A stretch of 64,000 nucleotides of DNA from Hoeflea sp. IMCC20628 (GTDB lineage: Bacteria > Pseudomonadota > Alphaproteobacteria > Rhizobiales > Rhizobiaceae). The DNA lies in the NCBI RefSeq assembly GCF_001011155.1, contig NZ_CP011479.1:514501-578500 (forward strand). The letters are read 5' to 3'. Both the position numbers and the translations under genes were made by a program. This document shows, piece after piece, positions 8,690 through 17,506 of this stretch. The notes under the pieces are model-generated. The model was not told the DNA's origin. It worked only from the letters and a program-made list of their open reading frames with translations, and ran no database searches. How positions within the stretch are numbered: the stretch's first letter is position 1; every line of letters starts with the position of its first letter.

Positions 8690-8763
8690 GAATTTCTCCT
8701 TTGTTGATAAATAAACTAACGCCCAAGTATGTGGGTTTCATTGTATTTATTAACGGAGAGGCG

Positions 8764-8919
8764 ATGCGAAGAGAAAGCGATTGGCTAATACAAAAAGGGA
8801 TTAAGGAGAAAGGCAGTCGCTGGGTTGCAGAGCAAAAATTCTGGTTATTTGGCACTGCTACATATTTCGATGGAACAGACATAGGCTTTGATGAAGTCAC
8901 AGTGTCCGTCGTCAGATAA
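8764..8919 (+). CDS. Small hypothetical gene, 3' end cut by an insertion sequence
   Basis: A strong ribosome-binding site (ACGGAGAGG) precedes ATG 8764. The frame reads MRRESDWLIQKGIKEKG and onward and enters the inverted repeat of the 8903-10412 element after 46 codons, stopping at 8917-8919 inside it. The native protein was probably longer. It faces away from the 8372-8689 gene. No family is recognised, and the gene may not be functional. Confidence 0.35.
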   Translation: MRRESDWLIQKGIKEKGSRWVAEQKFWLFGTATYFDGTDIGFDEVTVSVVR

Positions 8920-8975
8920 AATGGGACATCAGAGCGGCTTGAGTATTGGAGGCTCTGGTTCGTTTGTGTGACTGA

Positions 8976-10028
8976 TTATGCCGCTTGTTTTTGATGGTGC
9001 AAGCGACGTTGGCGGATTGTCAGCTTCTTGATCTCTTTCCTTTCTCTCAAGATGGCTTTGTCGCGCCCAAAGTAGACGTCGGCGGGTGTGACGTTCTTCA
9101 AGCTCTCGTGGTAGCGCCTGTTGTTATAGTAGTCGACGAAGGCCTCGATCTGGCGTTCAAGATCGCCTGGCAGATAGTAATTTTCCAGCAGGACCCGGTT
9201 CTTCATCGTCTGATGCCATCGCTCGATCTTTCCCTGGGTTTGCGGGTGGAACGGGGCTCCACGAACGTGATCCATCTTCTTGTCCTCCAGCCATTCAGCC
9301 AAATCGCCAGAGATGTAACATGACCCGTTATCGCTGAGCAGGCGCGGTTTGTGGCGCACGACGGCCTGGTCGCAGCCCGATGCCTGAAGCGCCAGTTCAA
9401 TGGTGTCTGTCACGTCCTCGGCCCGCATGTTTGTGCAAAGCTTCCAGGCGATGATGTAGCGGCTGTAATCGTCCAGGATCGTGCTGAGGTAATACCAGCC
9501 CCACCCGATGATCTTGAAGTAGGTGAAGTCGGTCTGCCACATCTCATTGATGGCGATAGTTTTGTCTTTGAACTCATTGGCTGCCTTGATCACCACATAG
9601 GCCGGTGCGGTGATTAAATCGGCTTCCTTCAGGATACGATAAGCCGATGATTCAGAGACAAAATACCGCTTCTCATCAGTGTATTTGACTGCCAGCTCCC
9701 GGGTCGTCAGCGCCTCGTGTTCCAGCGCGAACTCAATCAGGTCATCACGCCGGTCTTGGGGGATACGGTTCCAGACCGACTTCGGCCGTGGAGACCGATC
9801 ATCCAAGGCAACAACCCCACCGTCGAGGTAAAGATCATACCATCTGTAAAAAGTGGTGCGCGGTATGCCCAGCATATCGAGGGTCTGCTTGGTTGGCAGG
9901 TGCGATCCTTCGACCGTGCGAATGATCTCAAGCTTCTCGGTCGCAGGGTATCTCATGCCTCGTCCTCCCCAGCACCTGTCATGCTTTTTTTGAGCAGGCG
10001 GTTCTCCAGGGTCAGATCGGCGACGCAT
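8976..10028 (-). CDS. IS3-family transposase OrfB
   Basis: Catalytic transposase part of the 8903-10412 element. A helix-turn-helix (TKQTLDMLGIPRTTFYRWY) is followed by an rve integrase core with D in WQTDFTYF, D in LSDNGSCY and E in QGKIERWHQ, and a basic C-terminus. The true protein is probably an OrfAB fusion made by a -1 shift on a run of seven A (complement of 9985-9991) in the 76-bp overlap with OrfA. An internal ATG (MRYPATEK) could also allow separate translation. Confidence 0.9.
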   Translation of the reverse strand: MRRRSDPGEPPAQKKHDRCWGGRGMRYPATEKLEIIRTVEGSHLPTKQTLDMLGIPRTTFYRWYDLYLDGGVVALDDRSPRPKSVWNRIPQDRRDDLIEFALEHEALTTRELAVKYTDEKRYFVSESSAYRILKEADLITAPAYVVIKAANEFKDKTIAINEMWQTDFTYFKIIGWGWYYLSTILDDYSRYIIAWKLCTNMRAEDVTDTIELALQASGCDQAVVRHKPRLLSDNGSCYISGDLAEWLEDKKMDHVRGAPFHPQTQGKIERWHQTMKNRVLLENYYLPGDLERQIEAFVDYYNNRRYHESLKNVTPADVYFGRDKAILRERKEIKKLTIRQRRLHHQKQAA

Positions 10029-10327
10029 TCCTTCAACGCCAAGGCTTCAGAGCGAAGGTCCTTTACTTCCGGCGACGTCGCTTGCCGTGCTGTGTCACCC
10101 GAGAGCCGGCGCTTGCCTGCTTCCAGGAACTCCTTCGACCAGCTGTAATACAGGCTTTCGGCGATACCTTCGCGGCGGCACAGCACCGAGATGCTTTCCT
10201 CTCCACGCAAACCCGCCAAAACGATACGGATTTTTTCCTCCGCTGAATAGGTCTGGCGGGTCTTGCGGCGGATGTTCTTGACCAGCTTGTCAGCTGCGTT
10301 CTTCGATGTTTCAGGCTTCTGTCTCAT
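9953..10327 (-). CDS. IS3-family transposase OrfA
   Basis: 124 residues from the ATG at 10327 (MRQKPETS). A longer frame starts at 10375 but lies largely in the end of the element. The protein has the HTH_Tnp_1 pattern (SAEEKIRIVLAGLRGEESI, CRREGIAESLYYSWSKEF) and a C-terminal coiled-coil (LKECVADLTLENRLLKKS) that includes the slippery A7 codons. It is the DNA-binding and regulatory half of the transposase. Confidence 0.85.
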   Translation of the reverse strand: MRQKPETSKNAADKLVKNIRRKTRQTYSAEEKIRIVLAGLRGEESISVLCRREGIAESLYYSWSKEFLEAGKRRLSGDTARQATSPEVKDLRSEALALKECVADLTLENRLLKKSMTGAGEDEA

Positions 10328-10412
10328 CTCGATCTCCCAATCGGTAAGATGAACCAGAAATCCTCCGTTGTTCAAATCCTCAAATCTGTCCCACGGGCGC
10401 TGACGTCAGACA

Positions 10413-11154
10413 CCTTGGCCAATTTTTCAGATGTGGACCGCTGGTCTGCTCGGAACTTCGCAAAGGTTCCACCTGTCCGAAAAAGCCTGAAGCGCTTCTG
10501 TGTGAGGCTCCAGGCAGCTTTTAGGGCATGGTCTGGCCATGCGAGCATGATGTCATTCTGCCATATCCCCCACAGCATATAGGTCGCTGCAGCAGCTGGA
10601 TTGCGTATCGGTCTGGTATTGAGATCGATTTTGGAGAATTTTGACATCAGGCGACGATGCGCAGCCTCCCTATGTTCAGGCGGCACACGGCAAATAACAT
10701 GTGCATGCAGGTCAAAAAGACCAGTCTCCATGTCAAATCTTGGATGGATTGTAATTAGAAGTAATTCGAAGCTGAGTTTCTTCCGAAGTTCACTGAATTC
10801 GATATTGATTTTTGTGTTGAAGGCTTTCAGGGCGATTGCAAGATCTTCGGCAGCCGCTTTTGCGCCTGTCAGGCCAACATTCCAAAACATGCAGTTCTCA
10901 AGGCCGTGTTCGGCAGAATATTCTGCAAAATCGGAGACAACGGGAGCGTTTTTTCGGATCGCTTCATGTGCGAAAATGCGTGAGGATCGCAGCGGTCTGC
11001 CCAAGTCAATAATCTCGCCTGGAGCGTCTTGGAGCAGAACTAGGTAACGTTCGTGTTCAGAAGCATGGACATCCAGGCCGAGGGCTTCGAGCCGCTTTCC
11101 AAGTTCCTTCGCATAGTGGAGCGGACTGGCCCTCTCTTTTGCTGCAGCAGTCAT
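10413..11154 (-). pseudogene. HUH/Rep-type gene copy B, truncated by an insertion sequence
   Basis: The first 247 codons of a paralogue of the 1956-3164 gene, about three quarters identical by eye and colinear without gaps. It keeps the LFDLHAHVICRV HxH motif. After the codons for EKLAK the frame enters the inverted repeat of the 8903-10412 element and ends a few codons later (stop at 10372). The C-terminal about 155 residues of the full-length copy are missing. The HxH-containing domain is entire, so a truncated domain might still be made. Start and upstream region are preserved. Confidence 0.6.
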
Positions 11155-11254
11155 TTGACAGGCTTCGATTGAGGGCGGCGGTAGTTCGGCGATCTGCGCG
11201 GGATAAAGCGAAACACCGAGAAACTTGGTATTTCAGGGTGGGGGGAATGATTGA

Positions 11255-11268
11255 AGCGGGCTCCCGCT
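11255..11268 (-). promoter_or_regulatory. Conserved hairpin upstream of the HUH-like gene, copy B
   Basis: Same AGCGGGCTCCCGCT inverted repeat as at 3265-3278, inside a 38-bp block identical between copies although the gene bodies have diverged. Higher conservation than the coding part suggests selection on the DNA or RNA structure. Confidence 0.5.
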
Positions 11269-11299
11269 ACCAAAATTTCCCCCAAATTGGGTTCATTGT

Positions 11300-12442
11300 T
11301 CATTGCCCGTATTCTCCGAGGCTGGGCGCGCCGCGGGGGGATGCCAATCTGTGTCCGTCAATCCTGATCGGGCATCGCGTCGTCGTCATTGTTGCGCCAT
11401 TGCCGGCGACGACTTCCTGCAAGGGATCGAGCGCAGCAAACCCTTCGGTCTGGCTGAATTTCGGCCAGTCCAGCACTTCCGCGCACCAGACATCGGCCGG
11501 TTCGAGGCGTGAAAGCCAGGCTCCTGTCGTCCCGCTTTCCAGAAAATCGGCAAGAATGGCCTTGATCTCGTTGCGCTTGCTGAAGGCCAGGTCCGGGTTG
11601 CGATAGGGGGCGAGGGCTTTGCACTGCAGAAGATCGGCGAGCACGGCGATCGGCGTCATCGCGATGGCGATGTGGCCATCTGCGGTTTCATAGATGCCGT
11701 AGGGTGCTGCCGCATGGACGCTGGCATTGGCAATGGCGCTGCGCGGCGGCTGCGTCCGGTCGCCATTGAAGAAGGATGTGAGTTGCTCGAACTGTGCGTC
11801 GATTGCCGAACTCATCAGGTCGACCTCGACCAGCCCACCCTTGCCGGTGACACCGCGGCGGACCAGGGCGGCGAGAATGCCCTGAACCAGATGGTTGCCC
11901 GTCGCCATGTCGAGTACGGCAAAAGACACCGGTACCGGTCCGTCGTCACGGTTTCCCGAGAGCCAGGTCAGCCCGGAAAGTGACTGGACCAGGAGATCCT
12001 GCCCCGGCTTGTCGCGCCATGGTCCCTTCTCGCCATAGCCGGTGACCGTGCCATAGACGAGGCGTGGATTGATGGCCTGCACGCTTTTGTGGTCGAGCCC
12101 GATGCGCTCCATCACGCCGGGGCGGAAATTGTGGATCATCACATCGGCCGAGACGATCAGGTCGCGCACTTTTTGCAGATCACCGGCATTTTTGAGATCA
12201 GCGGCCATGCTGCGCTTGTTGCGGTTGATGGTGTGAAACAGCAGGCTGTCACCCGCAAACATCTGGTCGGCGACCACCAGTTTGCGGCACAGATCACCGC
12301 CTTGCGGGCGCTCGACCTTGATCACTTCGGCCCCCAGATCCGCCAGTCGCAGCGCTGCCATTGGGCCGGCCAGGAACTGCGCGAAATCGAGAACCCGCAG
12401 CCCCTCCAGCGGCAGGGTCACAGGTGTGCTTGTGTCAGTCAT
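11300..12442 (-). CDS. CaiB/BaiF family (class III) CoA-transferase
   Basis: 380 residues from ATG 12442 (MTDTSTP); the frame is open further upstream but lacks a better start. Family III CoA-transferases move CoA between carboxylic acids through an aspartyl-CoA thioester; the likely Asp is in PGQDLLVQSLSG. Other family marks are GLRVLDFAQFLAGP at the N-terminus, LGAEVIKVERP, and NRNKRSMAADLK. The substrate is unknown. It is divergent from the MaoC-like gene at 12523, with a dyad between them, and has a paralogue at 23815-24954 in the same island. Such enzymes often pair with MaoC-type hydratases to activate and then hydrate or dehydrate an acid, which would fit here. Confidence 0.9.
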   Translation of the reverse strand: MTDTSTPVTLPLEGLRVLDFAQFLAGPMAALRLADLGAEVIKVERPQGGDLCRKLVVADQMFAGDSLLFHTINRNKRSMAADLKNAGDLQKVRDLIVSADVMIHNFRPGVMERIGLDHKSVQAINPRLVYGTVTGYGEKGPWRDKPGQDLLVQSLSGLTWLSGNRDDGPVPVSFAVLDMATGNHLVQGILAALVRRGVTGKGGLVEVDLMSSAIDAQFEQLTSFFNGDRTQPPRSAIANASVHAAAPYGIYETADGHIAIAMTPIAVLADLLQCKALAPYRNPDLAFSKRNEIKAILADFLESGTTGAWLSRLEPADVWCAEVLDWPKFSQTEGFAALDPLQEVVAGNGATMTTTRCPIRIDGHRLASPRGAPSLGEYGQ

Positions 12443-12460
12443 CAGCGCTGTCCCTATTGT

Positions 12461-12488
12461 TTGTATGCAAAAACTAGTTTTGTATAAG
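12461..12488. promoter_or_regulatory. Dyad in the divergent CoA-transferase/MaoC promoter region
   Basis: TATGCAAAAACTAGTTTTGTATA is an imperfect inverted repeat centred on ACTAGT, about 40 bp before the MaoC-like start and about 20 bp before the CoA-transferase start. The half-site TTTTGTATA recurs inverted (TATACAAAA) at 13195-13203 in front of the ABC importer. It is a candidate operator for the island regulator, probably the IclR protein at 26178-26978. Confidence 0.5.
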
Positions 12489-12522
12489 AAAAACGTCAAG
12501 CGCTTAGAGGAGATTCGGCACC

Positions 12523-13026
12523 ATGGCAGACGGCTACTACACTGATAAACGCGACATCCCTTTGTACAATGTCGAAACCTGGATGTATGAGGAGTTCGAA
12601 ATCGGCCAGAAGGTCCGCTCGATCCGCCGAACCATCTCGGAAGGCGAGGCGATGAGCTTCAACTGCCTGGTGATGGACAACCATCCCTATGTCGCCGATG
12701 AAATTTTCGCTGTCGAGGACGGGCTGTTCAAACGCCGGTTGGTGGCGGGCGCCATGGTGTTTTCCTATGGTCTCGGGCTGATGGCCAACAACAATATCCA
12801 TGCCTTCAGCTATGGCTATGACCGGCTGCGTTTCATTGGGCCGGTGTTCATTGGCGACACCATCCACACGGTGCGCACCAATCTGTCAAAGTCTCCACGC
12901 ACCGATGAACTGGGCAATGTGCGGGTCAGCTATGAGGTGTTCAAGGGTGCGGATGAACTGGTGCTTTACTGTGAGCATCTGCAGACAGTGAAATATCGCC
13001 ACGGCCGCCCCGCCGAGACCGCCTGA
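12523..13026 (+). CDS. MaoC-like hot-dog protein, catalytic His replaced
   Basis: 167 residues, start ATG 12523 after GAGGAGA. The fold and end motif ([33 protein letters not shown]) are those of MaoC-type (R)-specific enoyl-CoA hydratases and related dehydratases. The family catalytic pattern DxxPxHxD reads D52-N-H-P-Y-V57-A-D59 here, so the general-base His is a Val. The paralogue at 20022-20474 keeps the His. The protein may have a shifted active site, may be inactive and structural, or may form a heterodimer with the paralogue. It is the first gene of the plus-strand run leading to the ABC importer. Confidence 0.85.
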   Translation: MADGYYTDKRDIPLYNVETWMYEEFEIGQKVRSIRRTISEGEAMSFNCLVMDNHPYVADEIFAVEDGLFKRRLVAGAMVFSYGLGLMANNNIHAFSYGYDRLRFIGPVFIGDTIHTVRTNLSKSPRTDELGNVRVSYEVFKGADELVLYCEHLQTVKYRHGRPAETA

Positions 13027-13194
13027 CACAGGCAGATACGCGAATCCGGGCGCTGCGGCCAAGCTCTGCGGCGCTTGAGGACAATTCAGTCTGAAATAAA
13101 CGCCCCGACCAAAATGCCGATCAAGCGCCGTTGCCAATGGGTTTTTCGCTGGTAAGGCCAGTTAGGTCTTGAACATATCTGAAACTTACGTTTA

Positions 13195-13203
13195 TATACA
13201 AAA
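13195..13203. promoter_or_regulatory. Candidate operator half-site upstream of the ABC importer
   Basis: TATACAAAA in the 240-bp gap between the MaoC-like gene and the solute-binding protein gene. It matches the right arm of the 12461-12488 dyad in inverted orientation. The gap is otherwise AT-rich at 13180-13205, consistent with a promoter for the operon that starts at 13268. Confidence 0.35.
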
Positions 13204-13267
13204 TCTCTTGTGGGTTGGGAGCCTTGGCTGAACAGCGCTGCCGGAGGATATAAATTGGGAGGAACCG

Positions 13268-14569
13268 ATGAAACGTTCGAATTTGCAATTGATCCTTGCC
13301 GCGCTGTTGGTCAGCACCGCATCCGCTGGCGCAGGTGAGTTTGACGGAGTGACGCTCGAGGCCAAGCTGATTGGCGGCGAGCAATATGAAAAGCTTTATG
13401 GCCGCATCGCCGAATGGGAGACGAACACCGGCGCCACGGTCACGATCATCTCGAAGAAGAACCATTTCGAGCTGGACAAGGAATTCAAGTCCGACATCGC
13501 CGCCGGGACCACCGGCTGGTGCGTCGGCTCGAACCACTCGTCCTTCGCGTCACAATATCCGGCACTCTACACCGATCTGTCGGCGTTGATCCCGGCTGAG
13601 ACGGTGGCCGAATTTGTCCAGGCCAATATCAGTGCCGCGACACTGGACGGCAAGCTGGTGATGCTGCCGCGGGCGCAGTTCGATGTCTCGGCGCTGTATT
13701 ATCAGAAAAGCCTCTATGAGGACGCCGACAAGGCGGCCGCCTTCAAGACCGAATATGGCTACGACCTGGCTCCGCCTGAAACATGGGACCAGTTCCGCGA
13801 GCAGGCCGAATTCTTCGCCGATCCGCCGAATTTCTATGGCACCCAATATGCCGGCAAGGACGAGGCAATCAACGGCCGCTTCTATGAGCTGATCGTCGCC
13901 AATGGCGGCAAGATGCTCAATGACGATTTCTCGCCCGCCTTCAATTCGGACGCCGGCAAGGAAGCCTTGCAGTGGTTCGTCGATCTCTACAAGGCCGGTG
14001 CGGTTCCACCCGGAACGACCAACTATCTCTGGGATGACCTCGGCAACGGCTTTGCCTCTGGCACCATCGCGCTCAATCTCGACTGGCCGGGCTGGTCTGG
14101 CTTCTTCAATGACCCTTCAGCCTCCACGGTCGCCGGCAATGTCGGCGTGGCGCCTGCGCCCAAGGGCTCGGCGGGTGTCCGCACCGGTTGGTCCGGGTTC
14201 CACGGCTTCTCGGTTACCGAGGATTGCGCCAACAAGGAAGCCGCCGCTTCTCTGGTCGATTTCCTGACCAATGAGGACAGCCAGAAGCTGGAATCAAGCG
14301 CAGGTCCGCTGCCGACACGCACGGCGGTCTGGGACTATGTGATCGAGCAGGCCAAGGACGACGCCTACAAGAACGAAGTTCTGCAGGCGTTCCAGGAAAC
14401 CGCGAAGACGGCGTTCCCGGTTCCTCCGACTCCTTACTGGATCGAAGCCGGCAACCTGATCTTCCCGGAACTGCAGGCAGCCATTCTCGGCGACAAGACC
14501 GTCGACGAAGCGCTGGCTGATGCATCGGAAGCTGTTGACGAAATGATGCAGGACAACGGCGTCTACTGA
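13268..14569 (+). CDS. ABC importer, extracellular solute-binding protein family 1 (sugar)
   Basis: 433 residues with a Sec signal peptide (MKRSNLQLILAALLVSTASAG, cleavage near 22-24) and no lipobox. The mature part is a family 1 sugar-binding protein: LEAKLIGGEQYEKL at the start, NGRFYELIVANGG in the middle, GWSGFFNDP and TGWSGFHGFSV in the ligand lobes. It captures the substrate in the periplasm for the permeases and ATPase that follow (14643-17504). The start follows GGGAGGAACCG. A strong hairpin with a T-run directly after the stop probably keeps the level of this protein above that of the membrane parts. The neighbours argue for an aldose or sugar acid. Confidence 0.93.
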   Translation: MKRSNLQLILAALLVSTASAGAGEFDGVTLEAKLIGGEQYEKLYGRIAEWETNTGATVTIISKKNHFELDKEFKSDIAAGTTGWCVGSNHSSFASQYPALYTDLSALIPAETVAEFVQANISAATLDGKLVMLPRAQFDVSALYYQKSLYEDADKAAAFKTEYGYDLAPPETWDQFREQAEFFADPPNFYGTQYAGKDEAINGRFYELIVANGGKMLNDDFSPAFNSDAGKEALQWFVDLYKAGAVPPGTTNYLWDDLGNGFASGTIALNLDWPGWSGFFNDPSASTVAGNVGVAPAPKGSAGVRTGWSGFHGFSVTEDCANKEAAASLVDFLTNEDSQKLESSAGPLPTRTAVWDYVIEQAKDDAYKNEVLQAFQETAKTAFPVPPTPYWIEAGNLIFPELQAAILGDKTVDEALADASEAVDEMMQDNGVY

Positions 14570-14585
14570 CAGGCCTCCCAAGGCT

Positions 14586-14621
14586 GGCGGAGCCGACCCA
14601 ATTGGCCGGCTCCGCCTTTTC
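14586..14621 (+). terminator. Hairpin with T-run after the solute-binding protein gene (attenuator)
   Basis: Stem GGCGGAGCCG / CGGCTCCGCC with an 11-nt loop and then TTTTCT. It lies between the binding protein and the first permease in one operon, so it probably acts as a partial terminator or 3' mRNA stabiliser. Confidence 0.75.
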
Positions 14622-14642
14622 TCATGCGATGCGGGATATCTT

Positions 14643-15539
14643 ATGCGACGGTTCAAATTGCCGCCTTGGCTTAGCCTTTTGTTGCCGGCGCTGATCATCC
14701 TGGCGGCGGTGGTGCTGGTGCCACTGCTTTTTTCATTCTATTCGAGTTTTACCGCCTATCGGCTGACCCGGCCGGAGACCATTTTCTCCTGGATCGGCCT
14801 GCGCAACTACGTGCGGCTGTTTGGCGATTCAGGTTTCTGGTGGGCCTTCGGGCGGACGGTTTTCTTGCTCACCGTGGCGCTGAATGTGGAAATGCTGCTC
14901 GGCCTTGGGCTGGCGCTGCTGGTCAACAAGGTGACATGGGGGCAGCGCGGGTTGCGCACCATCATGATGTTTCCGATGATGTTTTCGCCGATCCTGGTCG
15001 GCTTCCAGTTCAAGTTCATCTTCAACGACAATATCGGCCTGATGAACAATGCGCTGCAATCGCTGGGCCTGACCGAGGCCGCCATTCCCTGGCTGGTCGA
15101 TGGAAAACTGGCGATGTTTGCCATCATTTTCGCCGAAGTGTGGATGTCGACCTCGGTCTTCGCAATTCTCATCCTGGCCGGGCTTTTTGCGGTGCCGCGG
15201 GATCCGCTGGAAGCAGCGCAGGTGGATGGGTGCACCTCGTGGCAGACCTTCCGCCACATCACGCTGCCCTTCATCATGCCGTTCATCAACATTGCGCTGG
15301 CCATCCGCAGCCTCGACGTGGCGCGGGCCTATGACATCGTCAAGATCATGACCAATGGCGGTCCGGCGCATCGCACCGAACTGGTGTGGACCATGCTGGC
15401 CCGCACCGGTTACGTCGATGCCAAGATGGGGCTGGCCAATGCCATGGGCTACATCTCCATCGTGCTGGCGATCTTCTTCACCATCTTCTTCTTCCGCAAA
15501 CTCAGTGCGTCGCGGCAAATTGTCGGAATGGGGGGCTGA
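14643..15539 (+). CDS. ABC sugar importer permease, MalF/UgpA type
   Basis: 298 residues, six predicted membrane segments, with the cytoplasmic EAA loop EAAQVDGCTSWQTFRHITLP (about 194-213) that docks on the ATPase. Start ATG 14643 follows a weak GCGGGA. It forms the translocation pore with the permease at 15544. The family is carbohydrate uptake transporter 1. Confidence 0.93.
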   Translation: MRRFKLPPWLSLLLPALIILAAVVLVPLLFSFYSSFTAYRLTRPETIFSWIGLRNYVRLFGDSGFWWAFGRTVFLLTVALNVEMLLGLGLALLVNKVTWGQRGLRTIMMFPMMFSPILVGFQFKFIFNDNIGLMNNALQSLGLTEAAIPWLVDGKLAMFAIIFAEVWMSTSVFAILILAGLFAVPRDPLEAAQVDGCTSWQTFRHITLPFIMPFINIALAIRSLDVARAYDIVKIMTNGGPAHRTELVWTMLARTGYVDAKMGLANAMGYISIVLAIFFTIFFFRKLSASRQIVGMGG

Positions 15540-15543
15540 TCAG

Positions 15544-16410
15544 ATGGAACTCAACGCCAAGCATCGTCTCAACCGCCGCGCCTTGTCGCTTCTACATTTC
15601 GTCACGCTGTTTTTGGCAATGTCGATCATCTGCCTGCCGGGGCTCTGGGTGGTGCTCAATTCGTTCCGCCCGACGGTGGAGATCATGGCCAAGCCGCCGG
15701 TCTGGATCCCCAACGAGCTGAATCTGGATCACTACCGCGCCATGTTCGGAGCACTCGGCGAGGGCGGCATTCCGGTGGTGCGCTACTTCACCAATTCGCT
15801 GATCATCTCCATCACCTCGACGGTCATCGCCATCTTTGTCGGCATGGCCGGCGGCTATGCCTTTGCGCGCTACCAGTTTCGCGGCAAGGCGGCGATTTTC
15901 GTCGGCATGATGCTGACCCGGGCGGTGCCCGGCATCGCGCTGTCGCTGCCGCTGTTCATCGTCTTTGCCCGGCTCGGCATCATCGACACCCATTTCGGGC
16001 TGATCCTGGCCTATGTCGCCATGAATGTGCCGTTCACGATCTGGCTGATCGACGGGTTCTTCCGGCAGGTGCCGCGTGAGCTGGCCGAAGCCGCCGAGAT
16101 TGATGGCTGCACCCGCTGGCAGGCGTTCTGGAAAGTCGAGTTTCCTGTGGCCAAGGCAGGCGTCGCTTCTGCCGGCATTTTTGCCTTCCTTACCTCCTGG
16201 AATGAATATGCGCTGGCCAGCCAGCTGACCCGCTCGGTCAACTCCAAAACCATGCCGGTCGGGCTGCTCGATTTCACCTCGGAGTTCACCCTCAACTGGG
16301 GTGGCATGTCGGCGTTGGCGGTGGTGATGATCATCCCCGCATTGATCCTCACCTTCATCATCCAGAAGCACCTTATTGCAGGCCTCACATTCGGAGGCGT
16401 CAAGGGATAG
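15544..16410 (+). CDS. ABC sugar importer permease, MalG/UgpE type
   Basis: 288 residues from ATG 15544, four bases after the stop of the first permease; the upstream-open frame is a shadow of that gene. Six membrane segments and an EAA loop ([20 protein letters not shown], about 179-198) mark it as the second pore subunit. The end GLTFGGVKG is typical of MalG-like permeases. Confidence 0.93.
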   Translation: MELNAKHRLNRRALSLLHFVTLFLAMSIICLPGLWVVLNSFRPTVEIMAKPPVWIPNELNLDHYRAMFGALGEGGIPVVRYFTNSLIISITSTVIAIFVGMAGGYAFARYQFRGKAAIFVGMMLTRAVPGIALSLPLFIVFARLGIIDTHFGLILAYVAMNVPFTIWLIDGFFRQVPRELAEAAEIDGCTRWQAFWKVEFPVAKAGVASAGIFAFLTSWNEYALASQLTRSVNSKTMPVGLLDFTSEFTLNWGGMSALAVVMIIPALILTFIIQKHLIAGLTFGGVKG

Positions 16411-16412
16411 TC

Positions 16413-17504
16413 ATGGCTCAGGTTCAGCTTAAAAAAGTAGAAAAGAAATATGGGTCGCTGCGCGTCGTCCACGGCATCGATCTCGATATTGCGCATGGGG
16501 AATTCGTCGTTCTCGTTGGTCCCTCCGGCTGCGGCAAGTCCACCACGTTGCGGATGATCGCAGGGCTGGAGAAAATATCCGGTGGCGAGGTCTATATCGG
16601 TGACGCGCTGGTCAATGACCTGCCGCCGCGGTCGCGCAACATCTCGATGGTGTTTCAGAACTACGCGCTCTATCCGCATATGACGGTGCGTGAAAACCTC
16701 GGCTTCACACTGAAAATCGCCAAAAAGTCACAAGACGAGATTGATGCGGCGGTTCACGAGGCAGCCACCATCCTGAGCCTCAATGACTATCTCGACCGCC
16801 GGCCTGCCGAACTCTCGGGCGGCCAGCGCCAGCGCGTTGCCATGGGGCGCGCCATTGTCCGGCATCCCGACGTGTTCCTGTTTGACGAGCCGTTGTCCAA
16901 TCTGGATGCCAAGCTGCGCGCCCAGATGCGGGTGGAAATCAAGAAGCTGCACCAGAAGATCAAGACCACCATTATCTATGTGACCCATGACCAGGTCGAG
17001 GCGATGACTCTGGCGGACCGCATCGTGATCATGCGTGACGGCTATATCGAGCAGCAGGGCACGCCGCTCGAGGTGTTCGAAAATCCGGTCAACACTTTTG
17101 TCGCCACCTTCATCGGTTCGCCGCCGATGAACCTGATCCCGGCAACCATTGCCGCGGATGGCGAGATGCTTGAAATGGCGCAAGGTGTGCGGCTGCCGCT
17201 GCCATCGGCATTCAAGGGAATGGATGCCGGGCGCAAGGTCATCCTGGGGTTCCGGGCCGACAATCTGATGCCGATGGGACACGCCCTGCCGCAGGGCAGC
17301 GAAAGCGCCGAGATCGAGATGGCAGTCTCGCTGACCGAACCGTTGGGCGCTGAAACGCTGCTGTTCGGTGAAATCGCCGGGGAGCAGGTGCAGGCCAAGA
17401 TGCTCAATCCGCGGCCCGTCGCGATTGACGAGACGCTGCGGTTCCAGCTCGATCTGAGCAAGTGCCATCTGTTTGATTCCGAAACTGGACAATCGCTGAG
17501 GTAA
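16413..17504 (+). CDS. ABC sugar importer ATPase, MalK/UgpC/MsmK type
   Basis: 363 residues. Walker [10 protein letters not shown] (about 37-45), Q-loop, signature [15 protein letters not shown], Walker [13 protein letters not shown] and the H-loop His in [10 protein letters not shown] are all intact. The C-terminal about 120 residues form the regulatory TOBE/OB domain usual in MalK-type proteins. The start is two bases after the second permease stop, so it is translationally linked. It powers the 13268-16410 importer. Confidence 0.95.
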   Translation: MAQVQLKKVEKKYGSLRVVHGIDLDIAHGEFVVLVGPSGCGKSTTLRMIAGLEKISGGEVYIGDALVNDLPPRSRNISMVFQNYALYPHMTVRENLGFTLKIAKKSQDEIDAAVHEAATILSLNDYLDRRPAELSGGQRQRVAMGRAIVRHPDVFLFDEPLSNLDAKLRAQMRVEIKKLHQKIKTTIIYVTHDQVEAMTLADRIVIMRDGYIEQQGTPLEVFENPVNTFVATFIGSPPMNLIPATIAADGEMLEMAQGVRLPLPSAFKGMDAGRKVILGFRADNLMPMGHALPQGSESAEIEMAVSLTEPLGAETLLFGEIAGEQVQAKMLNPRPVAIDETLRFQLDLSKCHLFDSETGQSLR

Positions 17505-17506
17505 TC

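Larger units (their letters stand above)
8903..10412 (-). mobile_element. IS3-family insertion sequence, 1510 bp, inserted in the second HUH-like gene
   Basis: The ends match as inverted repeats: TGTCCGTCGTCAG from 8903 rightward and TGTCTGACGTCAG from 10412 leftward. A second identical block TGGGACA is at offset 20-26 from both ends. Two transposase frames lie between. The right end interrupts the HUH-like gene copy B. The missing 3' part of that gene is not found beyond the left end, so flanking DNA was deleted or rearranged. No target duplication is visible. Confidence 0.88.
10413..11279 (-). repeat. Long direct repeat, copy B
   Basis: Counterpart of 2423-3289, offset 7990 throughout. The right boundary is sharp after 11279, only 20 bp from the 3' end of the CoA-transferase gene at 11300. 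The left boundary is the insertion-sequence junction. Having two copies in the same orientation 8 kb apart allows homologous recombination that would delete the intervening accessory DNA. Confidence 0.8.
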
